NCBI RefSeq assembly: GCF_036840915.1
Contig: NZ_CP085725.1
Location: forward strand, 2,604,001-2,668,000
Reading direction: 5' to 3'
DNA length: 64,000 bases
Origin: Flavobacterium hankyongi
Lineage (GTDB): Bacteria; Bacteroidota; Bacteroidia; Flavobacteriales; Flavobacteriaceae
Position 1 is the first letter of the stretch. Each line of letters opens with the position of its first letter. The notes under the pieces were generated by a model. It had not been told where the DNA came from and made no database searches. It saw only the letters and a program-made list of their open reading frames with translations. Made by a program: the position numbers and the translations under genes. Below are positions 8,980 to 19,076 of the stretch, in pieces.

Positions 8980-9727
8980 AATGGTACCCTAATTTTGTGT
9001 TGTTTGTGTTTAAATAGTTTTCAATGTAAAGCTTAGCTTTTTGGCAGGATTTGGGTAAATCGTTGTTTAGTGCCAGATTTGCGGTTATGGCTGAGGATAA
9101 AATACAACCAGAACCGTGTTTTTCTGCAGCTATAGTGGTTTTTGGATTAAGTGTAATCTTTTCATTTTTGGTGAACAAATAATCAGTTCCGATTTCTTCA
9201 GTATTATGGCCACCTTTGAGTAAAACAGCGCAATGTTCAGAAAGTATTTTGGCAGTATTTTCTGCAGATGTTTTTTGTGGAAGCAGTTTCAGAATTTCTT
9301 GATAATTGGGTGTAATGAGGGCGATTTTTTCTAAAACACTTATTAATTCCGATTGATTTTCAATACTGATGAATTCAAATTCGGTAGTCGATTTTAAAAT
9401 AGTATCCCAAACGATTTTAACCTCAGATGAATGTTTTCTAATTTCTTCGACAATACTTTTTAAGTAATCCAATGAAGGAACAATGCCAATTTTAACCGCT
9501 TGAATATCATATTTCTCAAACAGCGTTTCAATAGATTTTAAAACAAAATCCAAATCCATCCATTGCATGGCATGAAACGAATCTTCTGTTTGAATGGTAT
9601 TTCCGGTAATTATGGCCAGACCATAGACTTGATGTTGTTCAAAAGTCTTGACATCAGCCAAGATTCCCGCACCTCCCGAAGGATCAAATCCCGCAATACT
9701 TAAAACGAATGGACGACTTGCTGACAT
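8972..9727 (-). CDS. thiD: hydroxymethylpyrimidine/phosphomethylpyrimidine kinase
   Basis: A 251-residue ribokinase-fold enzyme that phosphorylates HMP twice before ThiE condensation. Motifs: SIAGFDPSGGAGILADVKTF (about 10-29, substrate and phosphate loop), TGNTIQ, AVKIGIVPS, a VVWD-type KIVWDTIL strand, LITPNYQE, LLKGGH, and the GSGCILSSAIT anion hole with catalytic C/D region. Its 5' end overlaps the following thiE-like gene by 28 bp, an unusually long overlap for this operon. Confidence 0.94.
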   Translation of the reverse strand: MSASRPFVLSIAGFDPSGGAGILADVKTFEQHQVYGLAIITGNTIQTEDSFHAMQWMDLDFVLKSIETLFEKYDIQAVKIGIVPSLDYLKSIVEEIRKHSSEVKIVWDTILKSTTEFEFISIENQSELISVLEKIALITPNYQEILKLLPQKTSAENTAKILSEHCAVLLKGGHNTEEIGTDYLFTKNEKITLNPKTTIAAEKHGSGCILSSAITANLALNNDLPKSCQKAKLYIENYLNTNNTKLGYHYV

Positions 9728-10278
9728 TTTTTAAAATTTTCTAACGTATTAGTACTGTTCCAAAGGGTTCCTAAGAGAGCCACATCGTCAAAACCTTTTT
9801 TAAGAGTTTCTGAAATGTTTTCAGGTGAAATTCCACCCAAAGCAATCAGTTTTGTGCTGAAATTGGTTCTGTTTTTTACTGATTCTAAAAGATTTTCGGG
9901 TGATACATAACCAGATTTTGAAATACTGGGATGCACCGGACTCAAAAAGGCATAATCAAAATTTTCCAAAGTATTGAATTCTTCAACAGAATGTGCTGAG
10001 GTTGATTTGAAAGCAGGGTTATGAATCATGAGGTCAGTATTTCTATCTTTTTGCGTATAATGAATTCGACTAATTCCAAATTCATTCGCCAAATGATGAT
10101 GGCTATGTAAAACCAACTTCTTTTTGTAATCACTACCCACAGCGGTAAGAAAAGAAATCATTTCCGTTTCTGAATAATCAGGCTTACGGACATGCAACAA
10201 CTCCAATCCATTTTCAAAAAGAGAATGGATAATATTGGTTTCATTGCTGACAGCTATCGGATTGGTGATGACAATCAT
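9700..10278 (-). CDS. ThiE/TenI-like paralogue, probably degenerate at the active site
   Basis: A 192-residue TIM-barrel protein of the thiamine phosphate synthase / TenI family. It keeps ELLHVRKPD, YAFLSPVHPSISKSGY and ALGGISPENI, but where ThiE has the ND pair it reads VLHSHHHLA, and the GVHLG block is RIHYTQ. Loss of these suggests it does not condense HMP-PP with thiazole; TenI-type members instead aromatise the thiazole ring. The ATG at 10278 follows the thiC stop by one base; a longer in-frame start inside thiC is rejected. The enzymatic role is inferred only from family membership and operon position. Confidence 0.8.
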   Translation of the reverse strand: MIVITNPIAVSNETNIIHSLFENGLELLHVRKPDYSETEMISFLTAVGSDYKKKLVLHSHHHLANEFGISRIHYTQKDRNTDLMIHNPAFKSTSAHSVEEFNTLENFDYAFLSPVHPSISKSGYVSPENLLESVKNRTNFSTKLIALGGISPENISETLKKGFDDVALLGTLWNSTNTLENFKKCQQVVHSF

Positions 10279-10279
10279 T

Positions 10280-12352
<2,073 letters not shown>

Positions 12353-12357
<5 letters not shown>

Positions 12358-12393
12358 TCCTTTTTGGTTTAGTATGTACTACTTTAGGAATGG
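12353..12393 (-). promoter_or_regulatory. possible start-codon-sequestering stem of thiS
   Basis: On the transcript, CCATTCCT (12393 to 12386) can pair with AGGAATGG (12361 to 12354), an 8-bp perfect stem that buries both the purine-rich AAGGA and the ATG of thiS. Part of the 5' arm (CCTAAAGT, 12388 to 12381) can instead pair with ACTTTAGG, the 5' strand of the riboswitch's P1 stem. The two pairings exclude each other. Read directly from complementarity; the regulatory meaning is inferred. Confidence 0.6.
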
Positions 12394-12432
12394 CTACAAG
12401 GTATGCGCAATGGCATGTAATGAAGTCATCGT

Positions 12433-12512
12433 ACTTTTCCCTACGCTAGTATGAACTAGATCAGGTTCAGAGGGTAAAATCTCAGCCTGCGCGTTGCAGA
12501 CACCCCTAAAGT
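12433..12512 (-). promoter_or_regulatory. TPP riboswitch (THI element) aptamer
   Basis: The minus strand carries the conserved THI-box in order: AGGGGTGTC, GGCTGAGAT (pyrimidine-sensing core), ACCCTCTGAACCTGATC, and CTAGCGTAGGGAAAAGT. P1 is ACTTT (12512-12508) with AAAGT (12437-12433). It lies upstream of thiS and the whole thi operon. No hairpin followed by a U tract is visible between aptamer and thiS, so control is probably at translation initiation rather than by termination. Confidence 0.97.
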
Positions 12513-12516
12513 GAGA

Positions 12517-12524
12517 CAAATGTA
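12517..12524 (-). promoter_or_regulatory. -7 promoter box of the thi operon (TACATTTG)
   Basis: Matches TAnnTTTG and sits only a few bases before the riboswitch P1 stem, so the transcript would start at or next to the aptamer. Confidence 0.6.
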
Positions 12525-12537
12525 TTAATTTTCTTTA

Positions 12538-12960
12538 TTAAAGAAAAGGTTTTGTTTGAATAACAAGAATCGAAAATATTATAACTAATAAAAATGATAG
12601 TATCATTAACTTACTTGAAGCTTTCATTTTTAAATAAAGATCAAATGTATTTTTATCTTTTATGTTTTTGAAATCATCGTTATCAAATACATTTTGTATC
12701 ATGATATGTTTTCCTTTAAAATAGCCATAAAAAACCTCATTTTTTTTAAAAATCTCAGGCTCATTTTGTCTTAATTCTGAACTAAATTTTTCTAGATAAC
12801 CGAAGGAATTAATTCCAAAAATTGGGAAACAACCTAATCCAAATACAATTGGAGCATAATTTCTAACACCGATAGGGGTAAAAAAAGTAATAATTATGCT
12901 TATTAATAAAAAGAGAAAAAAATAGAGATAAGCTTTTTTAATGGTTTTAAATAGTATCAT
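12538..12960 (-). CDS. hypothetical membrane protein
   Basis: A 140-residue protein not recognised as a known family. It has hydrophobic segments near residues 11-30 (AYLYFFLFLLISIIITFF), 35-50 (APIVFGLGCFPIFGINSF) and 117-136 (KLMILSFLLVIIFSILVI), with a roughly 60-residue charged middle loop. The ATG at 12960, two bases after the tag stop, is chosen over an earlier ATG at 12981 that would lie inside tag. It probably shares a transcript with tag. Confidence 0.65.
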   Translation of the reverse strand: MILFKTIKKAYLYFFLFLLISIIITFFTPIGVRNYAPIVFGLGCFPIFGINSFGYLEKFSSELRQNEPEIFKKNEVFYGYFKGKHIMIQNVFDNDDFKNIKDKNTFDLYLKMKASSKLMILSFLLVIIFSILVIQTKPFL

Positions 12961-12962
12961 AA

Positions 12963-13520
12963 TTATTTTCTTTTCCAACAATCTTCCACATGGTCGTTTA
13001 CCATACCTGTGGCTTGCATATGCGCATACACCACGGTAGAACCTACGAACTTGAATCCGCGCTTTTTCAAATCTTTGCTCAGTTTATCTGATATTTCGGT
13101 AGTGGCTTGAACGTCTTTTAATGATTTTGGGTTGTTATCAATAGGTTTACCACCTACAAATCTCCAAATGTATTTGGAAAAGCTGCCAAATTCTTCCTGA
13201 ACTTTCATAAAAGCCTGAGCGTTGATAACAGTAGCCTTAATTTTAAGTCCGTTGCGAATGATGCCTGCATCTTCTTTCAACGCTTCCATTTTAGTTTCAG
13301 TATAATTGGCAATTTTTTTATAATCGAATTGATCAAAAGCGTTTCTAAAATTCTCACGTTTGGCCAAAATGGTATACCAACTCAATCCCGCTTGAAAAGT
13401 TTCCAAGACTAAAAATTCAAAAATGGTTTCATCATCATACACAGGATTTCCCCATTCGTTATCGTGGTAATTGCGGTATAAATCATCTTTTTCGCACCAG
13501 GCGCAACGCTTTTTTTCCAT
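12963..13520 (-). CDS. tag: DNA-3-methyladenine glycosylase I
   Basis: A 185-residue base-excision repair glycosylase that removes 3-methyladenine. The zinc site of Tag is visible: Cys and His in RCAWCEKDDLYRNYHDNEWG near the N-terminus and DHVEDCW at the C-terminus. ETFQAGLSWYTILAKRE (about 40-56) contains the base-binding pocket, and ATGMVNDH is the standard C-terminal block. Length is normal. A short membrane protein gene follows closely. Confidence 0.95.
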   Translation of the reverse strand: MEKKRCAWCEKDDLYRNYHDNEWGNPVYDDETIFEFLVLETFQAGLSWYTILAKRENFRNAFDQFDYKKIANYTETKMEALKEDAGIIRNGLKIKATVINAQAFMKVQEEFGSFSKYIWRFVGGKPIDNNPKSLKDVQATTEISDKLSKDLKKRGFKFVGSTVVYAHMQATGMVNDHVEDCWKRK

Positions 13521-13590
13521 TCTTTGTGATTTTTGTTACGTATTGCTTTTTGAATAAGTTGTAAATTTACAGAAATAAAGGTTGCAAAAA

Positions 13591-14214
13591 ATGAAAACAG
13601 AAATCGCACAAGGACTTTTAAACAGTCATACGTACACCGAATACCGAAAAATAATTGCTGATTTATTAATACAGGGAAAATCCACTGGAAAAGAGCAATC
13701 GGAAGATTTGTTGCATTATAGCAAGCTCAATCAAACCCGAATGAACCGTTTGGATAAGACACTTCACGTGACGGATGAGGTAATTCACAAATTACATTCG
13801 TTAAAAAGAGAGTATATCTGGTTGGTACTCACGGAAGGTTGGTGTGGTGATGCCGCTCAAATTACCCCCATTTTATTTAAAATGGCTTCAATGTCCGATA
13901 AGATAGATTTACGATTTGTTTTTAGAGATGAAAACGAAGGGTTGATGAATTGTTTTTTAACTAACGGCAGCCGTTCTATACCAAAAATCATAGTATTGGA
14001 CAAAGAACATAACGATTTGAAAGCCAGTTGGGGACCTCGACCAGAAGGGGCTACTAACCTTATCACAAGTTATAAAAAGCAGTATGGAGTGGTAGATGAA
14101 ACCGCTAAAACTGAATTGCAAATGTGGTATTTACACGATAAAGGAGAAAGTACAATGCATGAATTGGCCGATTTAATGCAGCATTTAGAAGAATTAATCC
14201 ATCAAAAGATGTAA
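13591..14214 (+). CDS. thioredoxin-family protein
   Basis: A 207-residue cytoplasmic protein; no signal peptide. The active-site region reads LVLTEGWCGDAAQITP, a WCGD variant with a single cysteine at that site, so a classical CxxC disulfide exchange is not possible. The C-terminal half (FRDENEGLMNCFLTNGSRSIPKIIVLD) follows the thioredoxin fold with its cis-proline (SIPK). Such single-Cys forms are widespread in Bacteroidota; a specific role is not known. The ATG at 13591 is preferred to a TTG at 13582. It converges on truB with one base between stops. Confidence 0.8.
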   Translation: MKTEIAQGLLNSHTYTEYRKIIADLLIQGKSTGKEQSEDLLHYSKLNQTRMNRLDKTLHVTDEVIHKLHSLKREYIWLVLTEGWCGDAAQITPILFKMASMSDKIDLRFVFRDENEGLMNCFLTNGSRSIPKIIVLDKEHNDLKASWGPRPEGATNLITSYKKQYGVVDETAKTELQMWYLHDKGESTMHELADLMQHLEELIHQKM

Positions 14215-14215
14215 A

Positions 14216-14920
14216 CTATTTCTCCAACTTCGGAATCAATTTGTCAAATTCCTCAGGAGTTATGGCTTTGTCGACCGAATATTCTCCAATTTTGGTTCTT
14301 CGCAAGTCGGTTAAGTGACCTCCTGATTGCAATGCAATTCCAAAATCATAGGCCAACGAACGGATATAAGTGCCTTTACTACAGCTTACTCTAAAATCGA
14401 TTTCAGGTAATGCAATTCGAGTGATTTCGAATTCGTAAATAGTTGTTTTTCGGGCAGTAATTTCTACTTCTTCTCCTGCACGAGCGTGTTCATACAATCG
14501 TTTTCCATCTTTTTTAATGGCCGAAAAAACGGGAGGTTTTTGATCTATTTCACCAATGAATTGTTGTACTGTTTCCTGAATTAAAGCCTCCGTAATATGG
14601 TTGGTTGGGAAAGTTGCATCAATTTCGGTTTCTAAATCATAGGATGGAGTGGTAGCTCCTACGGTAATTGTTCCAGTATATTCTTTGGTTTGGGCTTGAA
14701 TTTCGGTAATTCGTTTGGTGAATTTTCCAGTGCAAACAATAAGCAAACCACTCGCCAAAGGATCTAAAGTCCCAGCATGACCAATTTTGAATTTCTTAGG
14801 AAGCCCCAAACGGTTTTTTAACGTGTATTTTAATTTGTTTACCGCCTGGAATGAACTCCAAGTCAAAGGTTTGTCAATTAATAAAACTTGACCGTTTAAA
14901 ATATCTTCTGCAGAGTACAA
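14216..14920 (-). CDS. truB: tRNA pseudouridine-55 synthase
   Basis: Isomerises U55 in the T arm of tRNAs. The 234-residue protein has the LIDKPLTWSSFQAVNKL opening, catalytic GHAGTLDPLASGLL with the active-site Asp (about residue 52), the YTGTITVGATTPSYDLE substrate strand, QKPPVFSAIKKDGKRLYEHAR, and the CSKGTYIRSLAYDFG block. It lies 6 bp after uppP on the same strand and is part of the ftsX-DUF3098-uppP-truB series. Confidence 0.96.
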   Translation of the reverse strand: MYSAEDILNGQVLLIDKPLTWSSFQAVNKLKYTLKNRLGLPKKFKIGHAGTLDPLASGLLIVCTGKFTKRITEIQAQTKEYTGTITVGATTPSYDLETEIDATFPTNHITEALIQETVQQFIGEIDQKPPVFSAIKKDGKRLYEHARAGEEVEITARKTTIYEFEITRIALPEIDFRVSCSKGTYIRSLAYDFGIALQSGGHLTDLRRTKIGEYSVDKAITPEEFDKLIPKLEK

Positions 14921-14926
14921 ATCGAA

Positions 14927-15736
14927 TTATTTTAGAAAAGAGAAATAAAGTAAAAGTAAGGTTCCAGCTACGATACGATACCAACCCCAAGGTTTGAAAC
15001 CGTATTGTTTGATGATGCCAATAAAGAATTTTATAGCCAAAATCGCTACGATAAAGGCTACAATATTACCTACAACAAACATGGTCATGGTGTCTTTTGA
15101 TTGTAAAATCAATTCGTACCCTTTCATTTGACTATGTTCGTAGGTTTTTAAAAACACCGAATAACACGTTACCGCCAACATGGTAGGGACGGCTAAAAAG
15201 AAAGAGAATTCGGCTGCAGCATGTCGGGTTAAGCCTTGTTGCATTCCTCCAATGATAGAAGCAGCACTACGACTAGTTCCTGGCATCATTGCCAAACATT
15301 GCCAAAAACCTATGGTAACCGCTTTTTTTACAGTAATTTCTTCTTCTGAAGAAACAGTTGGGTTTTGAAAAAATCGGTCAATAAAAAGTAGAATAAATCC
15401 ACCAACAATCAAAACAATTGCAATCGGAATAGGATTTCCTAAAATCGCTTCAATTTTATCGTCAAATAATTTTCCTAAAACCAAGGCAGGAACTACTGCA
15501 GCGGCCAATTTGATAAAGAAATTCAATTTGGTGAAATCGAAAAATTTACGCCAATACAAAACTACCACGGCCAAAATAGCACCAAACTGTATCGAAACCT
15601 GAAACAATTTCACAAAATCATCTTCTTGAATTCCGAAATAGGAACTGGTAAAAATCATATGTGCCGTTGACGAAACCGGTAAATATTCGGTTATTCCCTC
15701 AACAATGGCAATAAGTATTGCTTTTAATAAATCCAT
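14927..15736 (-). CDS. uppP: undecaprenyl-diphosphate phosphatase
   Basis: A 269-residue polytopic inner-membrane enzyme that recycles the undecaprenyl carrier for peptidoglycan and surface polysaccharide synthesis. The two active-site regions are clear: EGITEYLPVSSTAHM (about 13-27) and PGTSRSAASIIGG (about 153-165). Around seven or eight hydrophobic segments are present. It is followed by truB with a 6-bp gap. Confidence 0.96.
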   Translation of the reverse strand: MDLLKAILIAIVEGITEYLPVSSTAHMIFTSSYFGIQEDDFVKLFQVSIQFGAILAVVVLYWRKFFDFTKLNFFIKLAAAVVPALVLGKLFDDKIEAILGNPIPIAIVLIVGGFILLFIDRFFQNPTVSSEEEITVKKAVTIGFWQCLAMMPGTSRSAASIIGGMQQGLTRHAAAEFSFFLAVPTMLAVTCYSVFLKTYEHSQMKGYELILQSKDTMTMFVVGNIVAFIVAILAIKFFIGIIKQYGFKPWGWYRIVAGTLLLLYFSFLK

Positions 15737-15740
15737 GTAT

Positions 15741-16217
15741 TTATCTTATGTGTAAAGCCTTGCAGATATTTTCAGAGTTAATATCAATAAAAGCTCTGAA
15801 CTTATTAGGATCAAGACCAGATTTTACTTCGATTAATTTTTTTGTAAAATTAGAATCTAAATTGATATAGTAATAAACATCTTTTATTTTTTCTTCAGAA
15901 TCTATTTTTTGAACAAGTTGTGCTAAAAAATCTTCCTTTTCGATTAATGAAAACCCTTTAGGTATTTTAACAAAAAAATACAAAGTATGATATAAACGGT
16001 CTTCATATTTTAAACAAGCTCTTCCGTTCTCTTCGATTTTATTATTATTGTCTTCTTCACTAACAGTTATAAAAAAATTCATAACACCATAATTAGAATA
16101 GTCAATTCGTGAAATAGGAATTTTTTTTTGATTATAGCTGATATATTTAACCTCTTTTCTTTGTGAAAAGATTTTAAAAGTGATTAAGAAAAACAATAGT
16201 AATATTTTATTGTTCAT
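15741..16217 (-). CDS. hypothetical exported protein
   Basis: A 158-residue protein with a signal peptide (NKILLLFFLITFKIFSQ, cleavage probably after residue 18) and no recognised domain. The mature part is rich in K, E, I and N, with VKIPKGFSLIEKEDFLAQLV and a VYYYINLDSNF strand. It starts where the DUF3098 gene ends and precedes uppP by 4 bp, so it probably rides in the ftsX-uppP-truB transcript. Confidence 0.65.
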   Translation of the reverse strand: MNNKILLLFFLITFKIFSQRKEVKYISYNQKKIPISRIDYSNYGVMNFFITVSEEDNNNKIEENGRACLKYEDRLYHTLYFFVKIPKGFSLIEKEDFLAQLVQKIDSEEKIKDVYYYINLDSNFTKKLIEVKSGLDPNKFRAFIDINSENICKALHIR

Positions 16218-16445
16218 TTAGTTTTTCTTAAAAATCGAATAAATAACTATACCAAAACCAACCAGTACGGTTGTAGGGGCTAAACGAATTCTTCTGAAAC
16301 TGAAAATGTCAGGATTAAAAACAGTAGGATCATCGCTGCCGCCACCAGTCATTAAAATAAATCCTAAAGCAATTACAGCTAATCCAATAATTAAGAATTT
16401 ATAGTTTACCTTGTCAAAAAGGAATTCTTGTTTTTTATTTTCCAT
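16218..16445 (-). CDS. DUF3098 small membrane protein
   Basis: A 75-residue protein with two membrane segments: FLIIGLAVIALGFILMTGGG (about 16-35) and TTVLVGFGIVIYSIF (near the end), separated by DDPTVFNPDIFSFRRIRLAP, the DUF3098 signature. The start at 16445 fits the family; the frame upstream runs through the repeat hairpins. The family is restricted largely to Bacteroidota and usually sits beside ftsX and uppP as here. Function unknown. Confidence 0.88.
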   Translation of the reverse strand: MENKKQEFLFDKVNYKFLIIGLAVIALGFILMTGGGSDDPTVFNPDIFSFRRIRLAPTTVLVGFGIVIYSIFKKN

Positions 16446-16460
16446 ACTTATATGAATTGT

Positions 16461-16509
16461 GTTGCTTTCGAGAGCCTCAAGCAACGGTGACTGACGTTCT
16501 CGAAGTCAC
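16461..16509. repeat. tandem REP-like hairpins between ftsX and the DUF3098 gene
   Basis: Two adjoining inverted repeats: GTTGCTT/AAGCAAC (16461-16467, 16479-16485) and GTGACT/AGTCAC (16487-16492, 16504-16509). The loops contain CGAGAG and CTCGAAG, the same CGAG core found in the repeats near 19.96 kb and 23.7 kb. Confidence 0.65.
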
Positions 16510-16521
16510 ATTTACTTTAAT

Positions 16522-17397
16522 TTAATATAAATCGTCTGTTCTTAAGTTTAAGAAACGCTGCGTTGCAAAATAAGTACTTAACCAAGTAATTAAAACACCA
16601 GTACCAAATACACCAAGCAATACAAACAATATTGAAGTTTTATCTTCCATAATGCCAAGGTTAGGATAGCTAGAATCTAAATAAAATAAAACTCCAAGCA
16701 ATGCTACTACTGCAATACCAGCACCAATCATTCCTAACTTTACACTTCTCCAAATAAATGGTTTTCTAATAAAGGCTTTAGTTGCTCCAACCATTTGCAT
16801 GGTTTTAATGATGAAACGATTAGCATAAATAGATAAACGCATTGAGCTATTAATAAGCAACACAGCAATTAATGTTAGGAAACCACTAACAATTAAAATC
16901 CACATACTTACTTTTTTTACGTTTTCGTTCACCATTTTCACTAATTGCTTGTCGTAAACGATATCGGCAATCAGTTTATTTTCACGAAGTTTTCTTTCAA
17001 TTTTAGTAATGCTGTCATATTCTACATAATCAGCTTTAATATGAATATCGAAGGAGTTTTGTAATGGATTAGCGCCTAAAAATTCTGTAAAATTTTCACC
17101 CAAAGTTTGTTCGTGTTCTTTAGCTGCTTCTTCTTTTGAAACATACTTCACAGATTTAGCAAATACAGCACTTTTTACACTGTCACCAAATTTGGTTAGC
17201 GTTGTGTCTTTAGCTTCATCTTTAAAATAAATAGACATAGCAATCCCTTCCTTAAAATCGTTTGAAAGTTTTTTGGAGTTAATAATGAATAATCCAAGAA
17301 TTCCTAGTAAAAAAAGTACTAGAAAAACACTCAATACAACCGAAAAATAAGACGTGATTAGTCTACGTTTTTGAAATTTTTCAAAAGATGAACTCAT
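16522..17397 (-). CDS. ftsX: cell division protein FtsX
   Basis: A 291-residue membrane partner of the FtsE ATPase, which controls peptidoglycan hydrolysis at the septum. It has an N-terminal membrane segment (about 20-38), a periplasmic domain with AKSVKYVSKEEAAKEHEQTL, and three C-terminal segments around MWILIVSGFLTLIAVLLINS and the MQMVGATKAFIRKPF loop, typical of FtsX. FtsE is not in the window. The gene is divergent from fumC. Confidence 0.94.
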   Translation of the reverse strand: MSSSFEKFQKRRLITSYFSVVLSVFLVLFLLGILGLFIINSKKLSNDFKEGIAMSIYFKDEAKDTTLTKFGDSVKSAVFAKSVKYVSKEEAAKEHEQTLGENFTEFLGANPLQNSFDIHIKADYVEYDSITKIERKLRENKLIADIVYDKQLVKMVNENVKKVSMWILIVSGFLTLIAVLLINSSMRLSIYANRFIIKTMQMVGATKAFIRKPFIWRSVKLGMIGAGIAVVALLGVLFYLDSSYPNLGIMEDKTSILFVLLGVFGTGVLITWLSTYFATQRFLNLRTDDLY

Positions 17398-17554
17398 ACA
17401 AATAATTTATTTGCGGTAAAAATAACAAAGAATTTCTTTATTTAAAGTTAATAAGGCCCAAAGTTTCGTGTTTCTTATTAATAAATGTAATTTTATAATG
17501 CGGTTTTTGAATGAATCAGATTCAAAAGCACAAATTTTATCAAATAAACTAAAA

Positions 17555-18940
17555 ATGGAATATAGAATCGAAAAAGACACTATGGGTGAAGTTAAGGTAC
17601 CTGCCGATAAATATTGGGGTGCTCAAACAGAACGTTCAAGAAATAATTTCAAGATAGGAACACCAGCATCCATGCCAAAAGAAATTATCGAGGGTTTTGC
17701 TTATCTTAAAAAAGCTGCGGCGTATGCGAATTGCGATTTGGGTGTGCTTTCAACAGAAAAAAGAGACGCAATCAGTGCTGTTTGCGACGAAATCTTGGCT
17801 GGAAAACTGAATGACCAATTTCCATTGGTGATTTGGCAAACTGGTTCGGGTACACAAAGCAACATGAATGTCAACGAAGTGATTGCGAATCGGGCACAAG
17901 TATTGGGTGGATTTAAAATTGGGGAAGGTGAACAAATCATCAAAGCCAATGATGATGTCAATAAATCGCAATCGTCTAACGATACTTTCCCAACAGGAAT
18001 GCACATTGCAGCGTATAAAATGATTGTTGAGACTACTATTCCAGGAGTAGAAAAGCTACGTGATACTTTAAAAATGAAATCCGACAAGTTTAAAGACATT
18101 GTAAAAATTGGTCGTACTCATCTTATGGATGCCACACCACTTACATTGGGCCAAGAAATTTCAGGTTATTCTGCCCAATTGGACTACGGACTAAAAGCGC
18201 TTAAAAACACTTTGCCGCATCTATCAGAAATTGCTTTGGGCGGAACTGCAGTGGGAACAGGATTAAATACTCCTGAAGGTTATGATGTAAAAGTAGCCGA
18301 ATACATTGCAAAATTTACTGGTCATCCTTTTGTAACGGCTCCTAATAAATTTGAAGCTTTGGCTTCGCACGATGCTATTGTGGAATCACATGGCGCGTTG
18401 AAGCAATTGGCCGTTTCATTAAATAAAATAGCCAATGATATTCGTATGCTGGCTTCAGGTCCGCGTTCGGGAATCGGTGAAATTCTTATACCTGAAAACG
18501 AACCTGGTTCATCAATTATGCCTGGAAAAGTAAATCCAACACAATGTGAAGCGATGACTATGGTTTGTGCTCAAGTTATGGGGAATGATGTAGCTATTTC
18601 TGTTGGTGGCATGCAAGGGCACTATGAATTAAATGTTTTTAAACCAGTCATGGCGGCAAACATATTGCAATCGGCACGTTTATTGGGTGATGCTTGTGTG
18701 TCTTTTGATGAACATTGTGCTCAAGGGATAGAACCAAATCATGCCCGAATTAAAGAATTGGTTGATAATTCATTGATGCTCGTGACAGCTTTAAATACAA
18801 AAATTGGATATTACAAAGCAGCCGAAATTGCCCAAACTGCACATAAAAACGGAACTACACTCAAGGATGAAGCAATCCGTTTAGGATATGTTTCTGCTGA
18901 AGATTTTGACGCTTGGGTTAAACCCGAAGATATGGTGTAA
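17555..18940 (+). CDS. fumC: class II fumarate hydratase
   Basis: TCA-cycle enzyme interconverting fumarate and malate, oxygen-stable and iron-free. The 461-residue protein has the superfamily signature [17 protein letters not shown] (about 315-331), [15 protein letters not shown] at the N-terminus, the [19 protein letters not shown] block, and [13 protein letters not shown]. The ATG at 17555 ([15 protein letters not shown]) fits the family; the frame extends to a GTG at 17468 that gives an implausible leader. Confidence 0.96.
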   Translation: MEYRIEKDTMGEVKVPADKYWGAQTERSRNNFKIGTPASMPKEIIEGFAYLKKAAAYANCDLGVLSTEKRDAISAVCDEILAGKLNDQFPLVIWQTGSGTQSNMNVNEVIANRAQVLGGFKIGEGEQIIKANDDVNKSQSSNDTFPTGMHIAAYKMIVETTIPGVEKLRDTLKMKSDKFKDIVKIGRTHLMDATPLTLGQEISGYSAQLDYGLKALKNTLPHLSEIALGGTAVGTGLNTPEGYDVKVAEYIAKFTGHPFVTAPNKFEALASHDAIVESHGALKQLAVSLNKIANDIRMLASGPRSGIGEILIPENEPGSSIMPGKVNPTQCEAMTMVCAQVMGNDVAISVGGMQGHYELNVFKPVMAANILQSARLLGDACVSFDEHCAQGIEPNHARIKELVDNSLMLVTALNTKIGYYKAAEIAQTAHKNGTTLKDEAIRLGYVSAEDFDAWVKPEDMV

Positions 18941-19003
18941 ACCAGTCTGTTATTTTAAACAAAACTTATTAGCCTGTAAATTTCTGGTTTCTTATAATAA
19001 ATG

Positions 19004-19011
19004 TAAATTTG
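19004..19011 (+). promoter_or_regulatory. -7 promoter box ahead of leuS (TAAATTTG)
   Basis: Matches TAnnTTTG, 65 bp upstream of the leuS start. No clear -33 TTG was picked out, so confidence is moderate. Confidence 0.45.
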
Positions 19012-19076
19012 CAGCTTGAATTTTAAGTGTGGGAGAACTTTGTGACTTTCCACTTTGACACATTGAAACGCTAAAG

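Noticed and set aside
17468..17554. N-terminal extension of fumC from a GTG
   Set aside because: The extra 29 residues have no counterpart in FumC and include the promoter region; the ATG at 17555 fits the family.
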